Shown: in pieces, positions 34,383-42,691 of the stretch
Numbering within the stretch: position 1 is the first letter of the stretch
How the letters are laid out: every line of letters starts with the position of its first letter
Assembly: GCA_031553885.1 (NCBI GenBank)
Contig: JAVBKV010000011.1
Location: 1-64,000, forward strand
From: JAVBKV01 sp031553885
GTDB taxonomy: Bacteria; Bacteroidota; Bacteroidia; Bacteroidales; Azobacteroidaceae
Direction of reading: 5' to 3'
Length of the DNA: 64,000 bases
The notes under the pieces: model-generated
Told to the model about the DNA's origin: nothing
The model's database searches: none
What the model saw: only the letters and a program-made list of their open reading frames with translations
Made by a program: the position numbers and the translations under genes

Positions 34383-34787
34383 TTAATTTTGATTTTCAGT
34401 TTTTGTATCTACAAACAACGTCACATGGTTAGAACGTTTGCGGACCCTGTATCCTCTTCCTTGAGGAGCCGGACGCATTCTTTTCAGCATAGTTGCCGAA
34501 TCCACGCTTATTGATGTTATGAATAATTCTCCACTTTCTGCTTTACGCTCGTTTTTTTGCTCCCAATTGGAAATTGCCGAACGAAGCAATTTTTCTACTC
34601 GTGCAGAAGCCTCTTTGTTTGAAAATTTCAAAACTCCAAGCGCTCTGAAAACTTCCATTCCGCGAACCATGTCTGCTACCAGACGCATTTTACGGGGGGA
34701 AGTCGGAACATTCCGCAATTTAGCGAAATACATGGACTTTTGGGCTTCCTTTCTTTGTTCTGCTGATATTCTTTTTCTAGCACCCAT
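34383..34787 (-). CDS. rplV: 50S ribosomal protein L22
   Basis: 50S protein lining the exit tunnel; its loop is a site of macrolide resistance mutations. 134 residues. The core (RNVPTSPRKMRLVADMVRGM) and the tunnel loop (VDSATMLKRMRPAPQGRGYR) are intact. A 7-nt gap separates it from rpsC. Confidence 0.98.
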   Translation of the reverse strand: MGARKRISAEQRKEAQKSMYFAKLRNVPTSPRKMRLVADMVRGMEVFRALGVLKFSNKEASARVEKLLRSAISNWEQKNERKAESGELFITSISVDSATMLKRMRPAPQGRGYRVRKRSNHVTLFVDTKTENQN

Positions 34788-34822
34788 TTTTTTTTCGTTT
34801 ATTTCAGTTGCTGAATATCCTG

Positions 34823-35092
34823 TTATCTTTTCTTGTTACCTGCGTGACCGCGGAATTGACGCGTAGGAGAAAATTCACCTAACTTATGGCCAACCATGTT
34901 TTCAGTAACATAAACAGGAATAAATTTATTACCATTGTGAACTGCAACGGTATGCCCGACAAAGTCCGGCGAAATCATTGAAGCTCTTGCCCAAGTCTTA
35001 ACTACAGTCTTCTTTCCTGCTTCATTCATCGTCAGGATTTTCTTCTCCAGTTTGACATTAATATACGGGCCTTTTTTTAATGAACGACTCAT
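34823..35092 (-). CDS. rpsS: 30S ribosomal protein S19
   Basis: 30S head protein of 89 residues with the invariant MSRSLKKGPYINVKLEKKI start, GHTVAVHNGNKFIPVYVTEN and GHKLGEFSPTRQFRGHAGNK. Lies between rplB (21 nt) and rplV (35 nt). Confidence 0.98.
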   Translation of the reverse strand: MSRSLKKGPYINVKLEKKILTMNEAGKKTVVKTWARASMISPDFVGHTVAVHNGNKFIPVYVTENMVGHKLGEFSPTRQFRGHAGNKKR

Positions 35093-35113
35093 AATTTATT
35101 CTAATTAATCAGG

Positions 35114-35938
35114 TTACTTTTTTCTTCTCTCAATAATGTACTTAGAGGAATGTTTCTTCGGAGCTCTTGTTTTCAAGCCCTTAGCATACAATCCCTTGCG
35201 AGATCTCGGGTGTCCTCCGGAAGCACGTCCTTCACCACCACCCATCGGGTGATCAACCGGGTTCATTACAACACCACGAACGCGAGGACGACGGCCTTGC
35301 CATCTTGTTCTACCCGCTTTTCCTGATCTTTCCAACGCATGATCTGAGTTGCCCACACTTCCAACGGTAGCTTTACAAGCTGAAAGAATCTTTCTTGTTT
35401 CTCCGGAAGGCATTTTGATGATTGCATAATCACCTTCACGTGAAACTACCTGAGCGAATGCTCCTGCAGAACGCACCATTTTAGCTCCTTGTCCGGGACG
35501 CAATTCAATGTTATGAATCACGGTTCCCAAAGGAATGTTTGCTAACGGTAAAGCGTTGCCAATCTCTGGCGCTGCATCTTTACCGGACATCACTGTCTGG
35601 CCAACTTCCAAACCGTTAGGAGCAACAATGTACGTTTTTGCTCCATCGGCATAAAACAATAAAGCAATACGGGCCGAACGGTTAGGATCGTACTCGATTG
35701 TTTTCACTGTTGCAGGAATGCCATCTTTTGTTCTCTTGAAGTCGATAAGTCTGTAACTGCGTTTGTGGCCACCGCCAAGATAACGCATGGTCATCTTGCC
35801 TTCGGCATTACGACCACCTGACTTATTCTTTCCGACTACAAGGGATTTTTCTGGTACACTAGCAGTGATTTCACTAAATGTACCAATAGTCTTGTGTCTT
35901 TGCCCCGGTGTTGTGGGCTTTAATTTACGAATTCCCAT
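35114..35938 (-). CDS. rplB: 50S ribosomal protein L2
   Basis: Largest conserved 50S core protein, next to the peptidyl-transferase centre. 274 residues. It has the OB and SH3-like RNA-binding domains and the C-terminal signature VMNPVDHPMGGGEGRASGGH, which includes the functionally important conserved His. An inverted-repeat element with a variant heptamer precedes it, ending about 12 nt before the start. Confidence 0.98.
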   Translation of the reverse strand: MGIRKLKPTTPGQRHKTIGTFSEITASVPEKSLVVGKNKSGGRNAEGKMTMRYLGGGHKRSYRLIDFKRTKDGIPATVKTIEYDPNRSARIALLFYADGAKTYIVAPNGLEVGQTVMSGKDAAPEIGNALPLANIPLGTVIHNIELRPGQGAKMVRSAGAFAQVVSREGDYAIIKMPSGETRKILSACKATVGSVGNSDHALERSGKAGRTRWQGRRPRVRGVVMNPVDHPMGGGEGRASGGHPRSRKGLYAKGLKTRAPKKHSSKYIIERRKK

Positions 35939-35950
35939 TTTTTATTTTTA

Positions 35951-36050
35951 GTTGAGAATTGAGAGTTGAGAATTGAGAGTTGAGAACACAAATCCGACCA
36001 AGCCTTCTTTTCATTCTCCATTCTCCATTCTCCATTCTCCATTCAATTTA
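35951..36050. repeat. Variant heptamer inverted-repeat element, rplW-rplB gap
   Basis: Left arm 35951-35987 alternates GTTGAGA and ATTGAGA. The loop of about 24 nt contains CCGACCAAG. The right arm 36012-36043 is CATTCTC repeated four times (GAATGGA-type on the other strand). Same layout and length as the other copies but a different heptamer. The right end merges with the rplW TAA stop. Confidence 0.85.
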
Positions 36051-36341
36051 GATGTTACTAAAGAAATCTATTGAATCACCTTCTTTCAATGTTACGATTG
36101 CCTTTTTGAAAGCGGACTCTTTTCCGTTTACAACTCCTGATTTAGTGTATCTGGACTTTCTTTTACCATCATAATTCATTGTATTGACTTTGATGACGGT
36201 TACTTTATAAAGCTCTTCCACTGCTGTTTTGATTTCCAACTTATTGGCATCAGGAGACACACGAAAACCAACACGATTCGGTTTCTTCTCGGTAATCGCG
36301 GTTTGTTTTTCCGTTACGATAGGTTTAATGATAATTCCCAT
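36048..36341 (-). CDS. rplW: 50S ribosomal protein L23
   Basis: Exit-tunnel rim protein and docking site for trigger factor and SRP. 97 residues: IIKPIVTEKQTAITEKKPNR, then EELYKVTVIKVNTMNYDGKR (the usual VN.M...GK pattern). It follows rplD after 18 nt; an inverted-repeat element follows the stop codon. Confidence 0.98.
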   Translation of the reverse strand: MGIIIKPIVTEKQTAITEKKPNRVGFRVSPDANKLEIKTAVEELYKVTVIKVNTMNYDGKRKSRYTKSGVVNGKESAFKKAIVTLKEGDSIDFFSNI

Positions 36342-36359
36342 TATAAATCCTCCTTAAGC

Positions 36360-36980
36360 TTAAAAGTTATTGATCGCAGTTAACGAACTTTCTAACACTA
36401 CCAGTTGAGCAGCGTTCAATACTTTGTATGTATTGAGTTCGGAAACGGTTATTACACTTGCCTTTTCCAGGTTACGGGCAGACAAGTAAATATTGTTGTT
36501 ATTCTCCGGAAGAATTACCAATAATTTCTTATCGGCAACTTTCAGATTGTTGGCAATAGCCAAAAATTCTTTTGTTTTCGGAGCTTCGAAAGAAAAGTCT
36601 TCCACTACGATGATCGCATCTTGTTGTGCTTTGTAAGCCAATGCGGATTTACGGGCCAGTGCTTTTACTTTCTTATTCAGTTTGAATTCATAATCCCGGG
36701 GTCTTGGTCCGAATACACGGGCACCACCCACCAGAACGGGAGAATTGATATCACCTCTACGAGCACCGCCGCCGCCTTTTTGACGTCCTAATTTGCGGGT
36801 ACTTCCTGAGATTTCATTTCTTTCTTTAGATTTGTGAGTTCCTTGACGCTTGTTAGCCAAAAATTGCTTAACATCTAAATAAATAGCATGGTCATTGGGT
36901 TCAATTCCAAAGATAGAATCTTTAAGGTTTACCTTTTTTCCGGTATCCTCACCTTTAATATTGTATACGCTTAGTTCCAT
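36360..36980 (-). CDS. rplD: 50S ribosomal protein L4
   Basis: Exit-tunnel protein; represses the S10 operon in E. coli, with no evidence for that here. 206 residues. The tunnel loop (GSTRKLGRQKGGGGARRGDI with GARVFGPRPRDYEFKLNKK) and the globular part (KTKEFLAIANNLKVADKKLL) are normal. Its ATG shares one base with the rplC stop codon (position 36980). Confidence 0.98.
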   Translation of the reverse strand: MELSVYNIKGEDTGKKVNLKDSIFGIEPNDHAIYLDVKQFLANKRQGTHKSKERNEISGSTRKLGRQKGGGGARRGDINSPVLVGGARVFGPRPRDYEFKLNKKVKALARKSALAYKAQQDAIIVVEDFSFEAPKTKEFLAIANNLKVADKKLLVILPENNNNIYLSARNLEKASVITVSELNTYKVLNAAQLVVLESSLTAINNF

Positions 36981-37615
36981 TACTTTTGAATTATTACGAT
37001 TGAACCTTTTGCTCCCGGAACGGATCCTTTTATCAACATTAGGTTGTGTTCCGGAATGAGCTTAATTATTTCGAGGTTTTGCACGGTAACTCTTTCATTA
37101 CCCATCTGGCCTCCCATGCGTGTTCCTTTGAATACTTTCGCGGGATACGAACATGCGCCGATAGAACCCGGGTGGCGTTGACGGTCACTTTGTCCCAATG
37201 TCATTTCACCAACCCCACGGAAACCATGACGTTTTACAACTCCCTGGAATCCTTTACCTTTAGACATACCAATTACGTCTACATAAATTTCACCGTCGAA
37301 ATAATCTACAGTGAGAACATCTCCGAGTTTGTACGTTCCATCGTTGTCTCTGTACAACCCTTGTTCTTTGAACTCGGCCACGTGTCTCTTGGGAGTTACT
37401 CCTGCTTTTTTGAAGTGTCCCATTTCAGGCTTCGTGGTGTGTTTTTCCTTTTTGTCCTGAAATCCTAATTGAACAGCTTCGTAACCATCTTTGTCAATGG
37501 TTTTTACTTGAGTAACAACACAAGGACCTACTTCGATAACAGTGCATGGAAGATTTTTTCCATCGGCACTGAAAACGGATGTCATTCCGATTTTTTTTCC
37601 AATTAATCCTGGCAT
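36980..37615 (-). CDS. rplC: 50S ribosomal protein L3
   Basis: 50S assembly-initiator protein, 211 residues. It has GKKIGMTSVFSADGKNLPCT at the N-terminus and the L3 signature (KGKGFQGVVKRHGFRGVGEM, GACSYPAKVFKGTRMGGQMG) that reaches the peptidyl-transferase centre. Overlaps rplD by one base; 71 nt after rpsJ. Confidence 0.98.
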   Translation of the reverse strand: MPGLIGKKIGMTSVFSADGKNLPCTVIEVGPCVVTQVKTIDKDGYEAVQLGFQDKKEKHTTKPEMGHFKKAGVTPKRHVAEFKEQGLYRDNDGTYKLGDVLTVDYFDGEIYVDVIGMSKGKGFQGVVKRHGFRGVGEMTLGQSDRQRHPGSIGACSYPAKVFKGTRMGGQMGNERVTVQNLEIIKLIPEHNLMLIKGSVPGAKGSIVIIQK

Positions 37616-37686
37616 TTCACTAATTTTTAATAATTCACAAATATTATATTACATGTACGGGCAGATTCAGAATCCGCCCCTACGTT

Positions 37687-37992
37687 CTATACTTTTATTT
37701 CTACTTCAACTCCGCTCGGCAATTCCAGCTTCATCAACGCATCGACTGTTTTAGCAGTAGAACTGTAAATGTCGATCAGACGTTTGTAAGAAGACAACTC
37801 GAATTGTTCGCGTGCTTTTTTGTTTACGAATGTTGCACGGTTTACCGTAAAAATACGTTTGTGCGTAGGAAGTGGAATCGGTCCGCTCACTACAGCACCG
37901 GTAGCTTTCACTGTCTTAACGATTTTCTCTGCGGATTTATCCACCAGGTTGTAATCGTAAGATTTCAATTTGATTCTGATTTTTTGGCTCAT
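37687..37992 (-). CDS. rpsJ: 30S ribosomal protein S10
   Basis: 30S head protein, NusE in antitermination complexes. 101 residues with the standard start (MSQKIRIKLKSYDYNLVDKS), GPIPLPTHKRIFTVNRATFV and the LMKLELPSGVEVEIKV end. It follows fusA after a 68-nt gap that contains a GC-rich hairpin. Confidence 0.98.
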   Translation of the reverse strand: MSQKIRIKLKSYDYNLVDKSAEKIVKTVKATGAVVSGPIPLPTHKRIFTVNRATFVNKKAREQFELSSYKRLIDIYSSTAKTVDALMKLELPSGVEVEIKV

Positions 37993-38023
37993 TTTTCTTT
38001 TATTTATAGTTGAATATTAATAA

Positions 38024-38053
38024 GCCGGGAAAAGAGCCATTTCCTCTCCCGGC
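38024..38053 (-). promoter_or_regulatory. GC-rich hairpin in the fusA-rpsJ gap
   Basis: GCCGGGA (38024-38030) pairs with TCCCGGC (38047-38053); the loop can pair further (AGAG with CTCT). In the transcript it lies 8 nt after the fusA stop and 31 nt before rpsJ, and is followed by TTATTAATATT rather than a clean T-run. It could be an attenuator, a processing site or a leaky terminator. Confidence 0.45.
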
Positions 38054-38060
38054 CTCTTAT

Positions 38061-40190
38061 TTATTTTATCAAATCCACACGGCCTTTTACTTCCGTCAAT
38101 ACTTGTCTGGCAATTGAAGGAGAAACCTCTTCGTAATGCGAGAAGGTCATAGTGCTTGTTGCACGACCGGAAGTAATGGTACGCAAAGCGGTTACATAAC
38201 CGAATGTTTCTGCCAACGGCACCTTTGCTTTCACGATGCGGGCGCCGGTACGGCTACTGTCCATACCTTCCACCTGACCGCGACGTTTGTTCAAGTCACC
38301 GATCACGTCTCCCATGCTTTCTTCCGGAGTTACTACTTCGATCCTCATGATCGGCTCTTTCAATACAGGGTTTGCTTTTTCACAAGCACTCTTGAAAGCC
38401 TGAATCGCACAAATTTCGAAGGATAACTGATCGGAGTCAACCGCATGGTAAGAGCCATCGACCACTGTTACTTTCAATTTATCCAGTCCATATCCTGCCA
38501 ACACCCCGTTTTTCATGGCACGGGCAAAACCTTTCTGGATAGACGGAATATATTCTTTCGGGATATTACCTCCCTTAACTTCATCCACGAATTGCAGTTC
38601 GCCTTCAAAATCCGCATCGGCAGGACCGACTTTAACGATCATATCAGCAAATTTACCACGACCTCCGGTTTGTTTTTTATAGGTTTCACGCAATTCGACC
38701 GTTTGAGTAATGGATTCTTTGTAAGAAACCTGCGGACGTCCCTGGTTACATTCTACCTTGAACTCGCGTTTCAGACGATCGATGATGATTTCCAGGTGAA
38801 GCTCACCCATACCGGAAATAACCGTTTGACCGGAATCTTCGTCAGTTTTTACAGTAAATGTAGGATCTTCTTCCGCTAATTTACCAAGACCGATTCCCAA
38901 TTTATCCAGGTCTTTTTGTGTTTTAGGTTCAACAGCAATTCCGATAACCGGTTCGGGGAAATCCATGGACTCCAGCACGATCGGATGATCTTCACTACAA
39001 AGTGTGTCTCCGGTACGAATATCTTTAAAACCAACTCCGGCACCAATATCTCCACAAGTAATAAATTCTTTCGGATTTTGTTTGTTGGAGTGCATCTGGA
39101 ATAAGCGCGAGATACGTTCTTTTTTACCGGAACGAGTATTATATACATAAGAACCGGCTTCCAATTCTCCCGAATAAACACGGAAGAAACACAAACGACC
39201 TACATAGGGGTCCGTAGCAATTTTGAATGCCAACGCACACAAAGGTTCAGTTGTACTCGGATGACGGACCAATACCTTTTCATCGTCATCCGGATCTGTT
39301 CCTTCGATAGCCGGAGTATCCACCGGGCTCGGCAAATAAGCACAAGCATTATCCAACAAGCATTGTACTCCTTTATTTTTGAAAGAAGAACCGCAAGTCA
39401 TCGGATTAATTTGCATAGCTATTGTACCTTTACGGATAGCAGCACGAATTTCATCTTCAGTGATAGTTGAAGGATCTTCGAAATATTTTTCCATCAAAAC
39501 ATCATCACATTCGGCCAATGTTTCAAGCATTTTATCTCTCCATTCTTCAGCTTCAGAAACTAAATCCGCAGGGATTTCTTCGATAGAGTAATCCGCCCCC
39601 ATCGTTTCATCGTGCCAGAAATAAGCTTTCATTGAAACCAGGTCTACAATTCCACGGAACTTTTCTTCTGCTCCTACCGGAATCTGAATCGGACAGGGAT
39701 TAGCTCCCAATACGTCTTTTACCTGACGAACCACTTCAAAGAAATTAGCCCCTGAACGGTCCATTTTATTTACATAACCGATCCGGGGAACATTGTATTT
39801 ATCAGCCTGACGCCACACGGTTTCCGATTGGGGCTCCACACCACCAACGGCACAGAAAGCAGCAACAGCGCCATCAAGGATACGCAGGGAGCGTTCTACT
39901 TCCACAGTAAAATCGACGTGCCCCGGAGTATCAATCAAATTAATTTTATAGGTATCTCCTTTATACTTCCAGTTGGCTGTTGTAGCAGCAGATGTGATGG
40001 TAATACCACGCTCCTGTTCCTGCTCCATCCAGTCCATAGTTGCAGCTCCGTCGTGAACTTCTCCGATTTTATGAGTAAGTCCCGTATAAAAGAGAATACG
40101 TTCCGACGTAGTTGTTTTTCCGGCATCGATGTGAGCCATGATACCGAGGTTTCGTGTAAATTTCAGTGCTTGATCTGAACCTTTTGCCAT
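38061..40190 (-). CDS. fusA: Elongation factor G
   Basis: GTPase that drives ribosomal translocation. 709 residues. G1 is AHIDAGKTT (residues 19-27), G3 is DTPGHVDF and G4 is NKMD; domains II to V follow, with GMGELHLEIIIDRLKREFKV and the domain IV/V region ending TSGRATSTMTFSHYEEV. Normal length. Its position between rpsG and rpsJ joins the str and S10 blocks. An inverted-repeat element with a 9-nt unit separates it from rpsG. Confidence 0.97.
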   Translation of the reverse strand: MAKGSDQALKFTRNLGIMAHIDAGKTTTSERILFYTGLTHKIGEVHDGAATMDWMEQEQERGITITSAATTANWKYKGDTYKINLIDTPGHVDFTVEVERSLRILDGAVAAFCAVGGVEPQSETVWRQADKYNVPRIGYVNKMDRSGANFFEVVRQVKDVLGANPCPIQIPVGAEEKFRGIVDLVSMKAYFWHDETMGADYSIEEIPADLVSEAEEWRDKMLETLAECDDVLMEKYFEDPSTITEDEIRAAIRKGTIAMQINPMTCGSSFKNKGVQCLLDNACAYLPSPVDTPAIEGTDPDDDEKVLVRHPSTTEPLCALAFKIATDPYVGRLCFFRVYSGELEAGSYVYNTRSGKKERISRLFQMHSNKQNPKEFITCGDIGAGVGFKDIRTGDTLCSEDHPIVLESMDFPEPVIGIAVEPKTQKDLDKLGIGLGKLAEEDPTFTVKTDEDSGQTVISGMGELHLEIIIDRLKREFKVECNQGRPQVSYKESITQTVELRETYKKQTGGRGKFADMIVKVGPADADFEGELQFVDEVKGGNIPKEYIPSIQKGFARAMKNGVLAGYGLDKLKVTVVDGSYHAVDSDQLSFEICAIQAFKSACEKANPVLKEPIMRIEVVTPEESMGDVIGDLNKRRGQVEGMDSSRTGARIVKAKVPLAETFGYVTALRTITSGRATSTMTFSHYEEVSPSIARQVLTEVKGRVDLIK

Positions 40191-40198
40191 TGTTTTTT

Positions 40199-40291
40199 AA
40201 TTAAGAAATGAAGGAAATGAAGAAAATGAAAGAAATTACGCTACTCTCATTGTTTTCACTTCTTTCATTATTTTCATTTTTTCATTATTTA
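40199..40291. repeat. Inverted-repeat element with 9-mer unit, rpsG-fusA gap
   Basis: Left arm about 40199-40239, with a 9-nt period (GAAATGAAG, GAAATGAAG, AAAATGAAA); loop of only about 8 nt; right arm about 40247-40291 (TTTTCACTT, CTTTCATTA, TTTTCATTT). The architecture matches the heptamer copies but the unit is 9 nt. It begins at the rpsG stop and ends 8 nt from the fusA start. Confidence 0.8.
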
Positions 40292-40765
40292 AAATCTGAA
40301 ATGTGCGAAAGCCCTGTTGGCTTCAGCCATTCTATGCATATCTTCTTTTCTCTTGTATGATCCTCCCTGATTATTGAAAGCATCAACGATTTCAGCAGCC
40401 AGTTTATCGGCCATTGATTTTCCTCCTCTTTTACGGGAGTAGAGGATCATATTTTTCATTGAGATTGACTCTTTACGGTCGGGACGGATTTCGGTAGGAA
40501 CTTGGAATGTAGCGCCTCCGATACGGCGAGATTTTACTTCAACAAGCGGAGTGATGTTATCCAATGCTTGTTTCCAGATTTCAAGGGCAGACTTTTCTTC
40601 GTTAGGCAATTTTGCTTTCACGGTGTTCAAAGCAGTATAAAAGATTTCAAAAGAAATACTTTTCTTTCCATCATACATTAAGTGGTTTACAAATTTCGTA
40701 ACCCTTGTATCACCATAAACAGGATCCGGAAGGATCTGTCTTTTCTTTGGTTTTGCTTTTCTCAT
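40289..40765 (-). CDS. rpsG: 30S ribosomal protein S7
   Basis: Primary binder of the 16S 3' major domain, 158 residues. It has MRKAKPKKRQILPDPVYGDT at the start and the conserved VEVKSRRIGGATFQVPTEIR, then NKRAFAHFRF-like ANRAFAHFRF at the end. The TAA stop overlaps the following element. Confidence 0.98.
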   Translation of the reverse strand: MRKAKPKKRQILPDPVYGDTRVTKFVNHLMYDGKKSISFEIFYTALNTVKAKLPNEEKSALEIWKQALDNITPLVEVKSRRIGGATFQVPTEIRPDRKESISMKNMILYSRKRGGKSMADKLAAEIVDAFNNQGGSYKRKEDMHRMAEANRAFAHFRF

Positions 40766-40845
40766 TTTTTTCTAATTTTTTTTGTTCTTGGTTGCCATTT
40801 TATGTCTTCAACGAATTCCTCCGAATTCATTTACTCAACCTTTAT

Positions 40846-40935
40846 AAATGAAGAATGAAGAATAAAGAACTAAGAATGGAAATTTCACAATCGCGTCAAT
40901 TCTTAATTTTTAATTTTTAATTCTTAATTTTATAT
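40846..40935. repeat. Heptamer inverted-repeat element, rpsL-rpsG gap
   Basis: Left arm 40846-40882 (AAATGAA, GAATGAA, GAATAAA, GAACTAA, GAATGGA), loop of about 14 nt, right arm about 40896-40935 (TTCTTAA and TTTTTAA units). It sits inside a 198-nt gap, about 30 nt from the rpsL stop and 80 nt from the rpsG start, so it is the least snug copy. Confidence 0.75.
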
Positions 40936-40963
40936 AGCTTTATCCAAAAAACCTAATTAATAA

Positions 40964-41380
40964 TTATTTCTTCTTACCACCTTTAACAGGAGCCACGGGT
41001 GCTTTACCTGCTTTAGGACGTTTAGCTCCGTATTTGGAACGTCTTTGTGTACGACCGTTAACGCCGGCAGTATCCAATGTTCCGCGTACGATGTGATAAC
41101 GAACTCCCGGAAGGTCTTTTACACGACCACCTCTAACCAATACAATGGAGTGCTCCTGCAGGTTATGACCTTCTCCCGGAATGTAAGCATTCACTTCCTT
41201 CATGCTGGTCAAACGCACACGTGCAACTTTACGCATGGCCGAGTTAGGTTTCTTCGGTGTTGTAGTATAAACTCTCACGCAAACACCACGTCTTTGAGGA
41301 CATGCATCCAATGCCGGAGATTTACCTTTTTCAACCAAAGTTGCCCTTCCTTTTCTTACTAATTGCTGAATTGTAGGCAT
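40964..41380 (-). CDS. rpsL: 30S ribosomal protein S12
   Basis: Decoding-centre protein, 138 residues. It has the conserved YTTTPKKPNSAMRKVARVRL with Lys at the classical streptomycin position and GEGHNLQEHSIVLVRGGRVK; nothing suggests resistance. The C-terminal tail (GKAPVAPVKGGKKK) is longer than in E. coli. First gene of the operon, with tandem promoter candidates upstream. Confidence 0.98.
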   Translation of the reverse strand: MPTIQQLVRKGRATLVEKGKSPALDACPQRRGVCVRVYTTTPKKPNSAMRKVARVRLTSMKEVNAYIPGEGHNLQEHSIVLVRGGRVKDLPGVRYHIVRGTLDTAGVNGRTQRRSKYGAKRPKAGKAPVAPVKGGKKK

Positions 41381-41444
41381 TTTTTGAATTTTTAGTTCTT
41401 AAATTTCTATTCTGTTAATTTTCACTATTATACAAATTGGGCTG

Positions 41445-41474
41445 CAAAAATAGGCATAATTATTGAAAAGCCAA
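41445..41474 (-). promoter_or_regulatory. Proximal rpsL operon promoter (P2)
   Basis: On the minus strand: TTGG (41471-41474), an 18-nt spacer, TATTTTTG (41445-41452), 64 nt upstream of the rpsL start. Fits the -7 TAnnTTTG consensus; the -33 is only partial. Confidence 0.5.
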
Positions 41475-41518
41475 TAGGTTATTCAACTTTTTTGCATATT
41501 TTTTGCGCCAAAACGGTG

Positions 41519-41549
41519 CAAAGGTAGCGAAATTATACTTACAGACAAA
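41519..41549 (-). promoter_or_regulatory. Distal rpsL operon promoter (P1)
   Basis: On the minus strand: TTTG (41546-41549), exactly 19 nt, TACCTTTG (41519-41526). A full match to the Bacteroidota consensus, 138 nt upstream of the rpsL start. Probably the main promoter of the 34-gene run. Confidence 0.7.
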
Positions 41550-41859
41550 ATTATTTTATGATTTTATCTGATTATTTTACACTTTATTCTTTCTGTGATT
41601 TATCCGAAAATCATTGAAATATGAATCCATTTCCGAATAACAAAAAAAATAGACTCTGACGAAAATTACATGTTATCCCGTTGATATCCTAAAAAATTAA
41701 ATCCGAACAGAGTCAATAACAGACTATTATTGACAAATCCTCTTTTTAACAGATACATAACGGGTTGTAAGCTATCATTTTCACAAGCAAAGCCACAATT
41801 AAATTGGTAAAATTTATAAAAAAATAATAATTTATTATTAAATAATTGAGAAATATCAT

Positions 41860-41867
41860 TATATTTG
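41860..41867 (+). promoter_or_regulatory. -7 box for the DUF1080/oxidoreductase unit
   Basis: TATATTTG fits TAnnTTTG, 71 nt upstream of the ATG at 41939. The -33 region is AT-rich with no clear TTTG. Confidence 0.5.
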
Positions 41868-41938
41868 CCGCCAGAATGTGTACGCACACGAAAGTCAAAA
41901 GCGTTAATACCAATAACTCTTATAAATTCATTATAACG

Positions 41939-42634
41939 ATGAAAAATTTAACATTAATTTTTATTGCAATTATTGCATGTACGGGAATGGCTTTTGCTCA
42001 ATTACCTGAATTGACAAAGAAAGAAAAAAAACAAGGTTGGATACTCTTGTTTGACGGAAAAACTTCTGATGGCTGGCAAAGTTACAAAGGAAACCCTTTC
42101 CCTGAAAAAGGATGGATTATTGACAATGGTATTTTAAGTGTTGACCCTGCCGGAAAAGGAGGAGATATTATTACCACTACTCAATTTTCTGATTTCGAAT
42201 TAACCCTTGAATTCAAACTCACCAAAGGAGCGAACAGCGGCATCAAGTATTTTATTCTCCCGAACTCTAACCTGGGTTGTGAATTTCAGGTGTTGGACGA
42301 TGACAATCATCCGGATGCAAAATTAGGTAAAAATGGGAACCGGAAACAAGGTTCGTTGTATGACCTGATCCCGGCCGACCCGAACAAGAAAATCAAACCC
42401 ATCGGAGAATGGAACCAGGCCCGGATTGTTTCCAAAGGAAACCACGTCGAACATTGGCTGAACGGAAAGAAAGTAGTTTCTTATGAACGGGGAAGTGCCG
42501 ATTTCAAGGAATTGATTGCAGGCAGTAAATATAAAGACATCAAAGATTTTGCCACACCCACACAGACTCCTATTTTACTTCAGGACCACGGAGATGTCGT
42601 TTCCTACAGGAACATTAAAATCCGGAAACTCTAA
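41939..42634 (+). CDS. DUF1080 (3-keto-disaccharide hydrolase-like) protein
   Basis: Exported 231-residue protein. The ATG at 41939 gives a clean signal peptide (residues 1-20, ending GMAFAQ); a longer frame from 41846 would overlap the promoter. The rest is one jelly-roll DUF1080 domain: WILLFDGKTSDGWQSYKGNP near the start, NSGIKYFILPNSNLGCEFQV in the middle, EHWLNGKKVVSYERGS near the end. Family members act on 3-keto-glycosides as hydrolases or lyases and are encoded beside Gfo/Idh/MocA oxidoreductases, as here (57 nt to the next gene). The substrate is not inferable. Confidence 0.88.
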   Translation: MKNLTLIFIAIIACTGMAFAQLPELTKKEKKQGWILLFDGKTSDGWQSYKGNPFPEKGWIIDNGILSVDPAGKGGDIITTTQFSDFELTLEFKLTKGANSGIKYFILPNSNLGCEFQVLDDDNHPDAKLGKNGNRKQGSLYDLIPADPNKKIKPIGEWNQARIVSKGNHVEHWLNGKKVVSYERGSADFKELIAGSKYKDIKDFATPTQTPILLQDHGDVVSYRNIKIRKL

Positions 42635-42691
42635 ATCAACTTTAATTTATTTTATTTATAAACGGCCCCATGTTTTATAAAAGACAACCCC

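Larger units (their letters stand above)
41381..41938. other. 558-nt divergent intergenic region, rpsL / DUF1080
   Basis: The largest region here without a supported gene. It contains two rpsL promoter candidates at the left, a -7 box for the DUF1080 gene at the right, and a GACTCTG/CAGAGTC inverted pair (41652-41658 and 41708-41714) of unknown meaning. A 73-codon minus-strand reading frame at 41666-41887 has no recognisable content and overlaps the right-hand promoter, so I do not call it. Confidence 0.6.

Noticed and set aside
35430..35446. Partial parS-like palindrome (TTCACGTGAA followed by AC)
   Set aside because: Only about 12 of 16 positions match the parS consensus, it lies inside rplB where the bases encode conserved residues, and parB is 24 kb away.
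28696..40935. Heptamer arrays considered as a CRISPR array
   Set aside because: Units are 7 nt with no spacers, arms are inverted, copies are scattered between genes, and no cas genes are present.
41652..41714. GACTCTG/CAGAGTC inverted pair as insertion-sequence ends
   Set aside because: Only 7 bp, 49 nt apart, with no transposase and no target duplication.
41666..41887. 73-codon minus-strand reading frame in the rpsL/DUF1080 gap
   Set aside because: No recognisable domain, a composition like translated AT-rich non-coding DNA, and overlap with the likely DUF1080 promoter.
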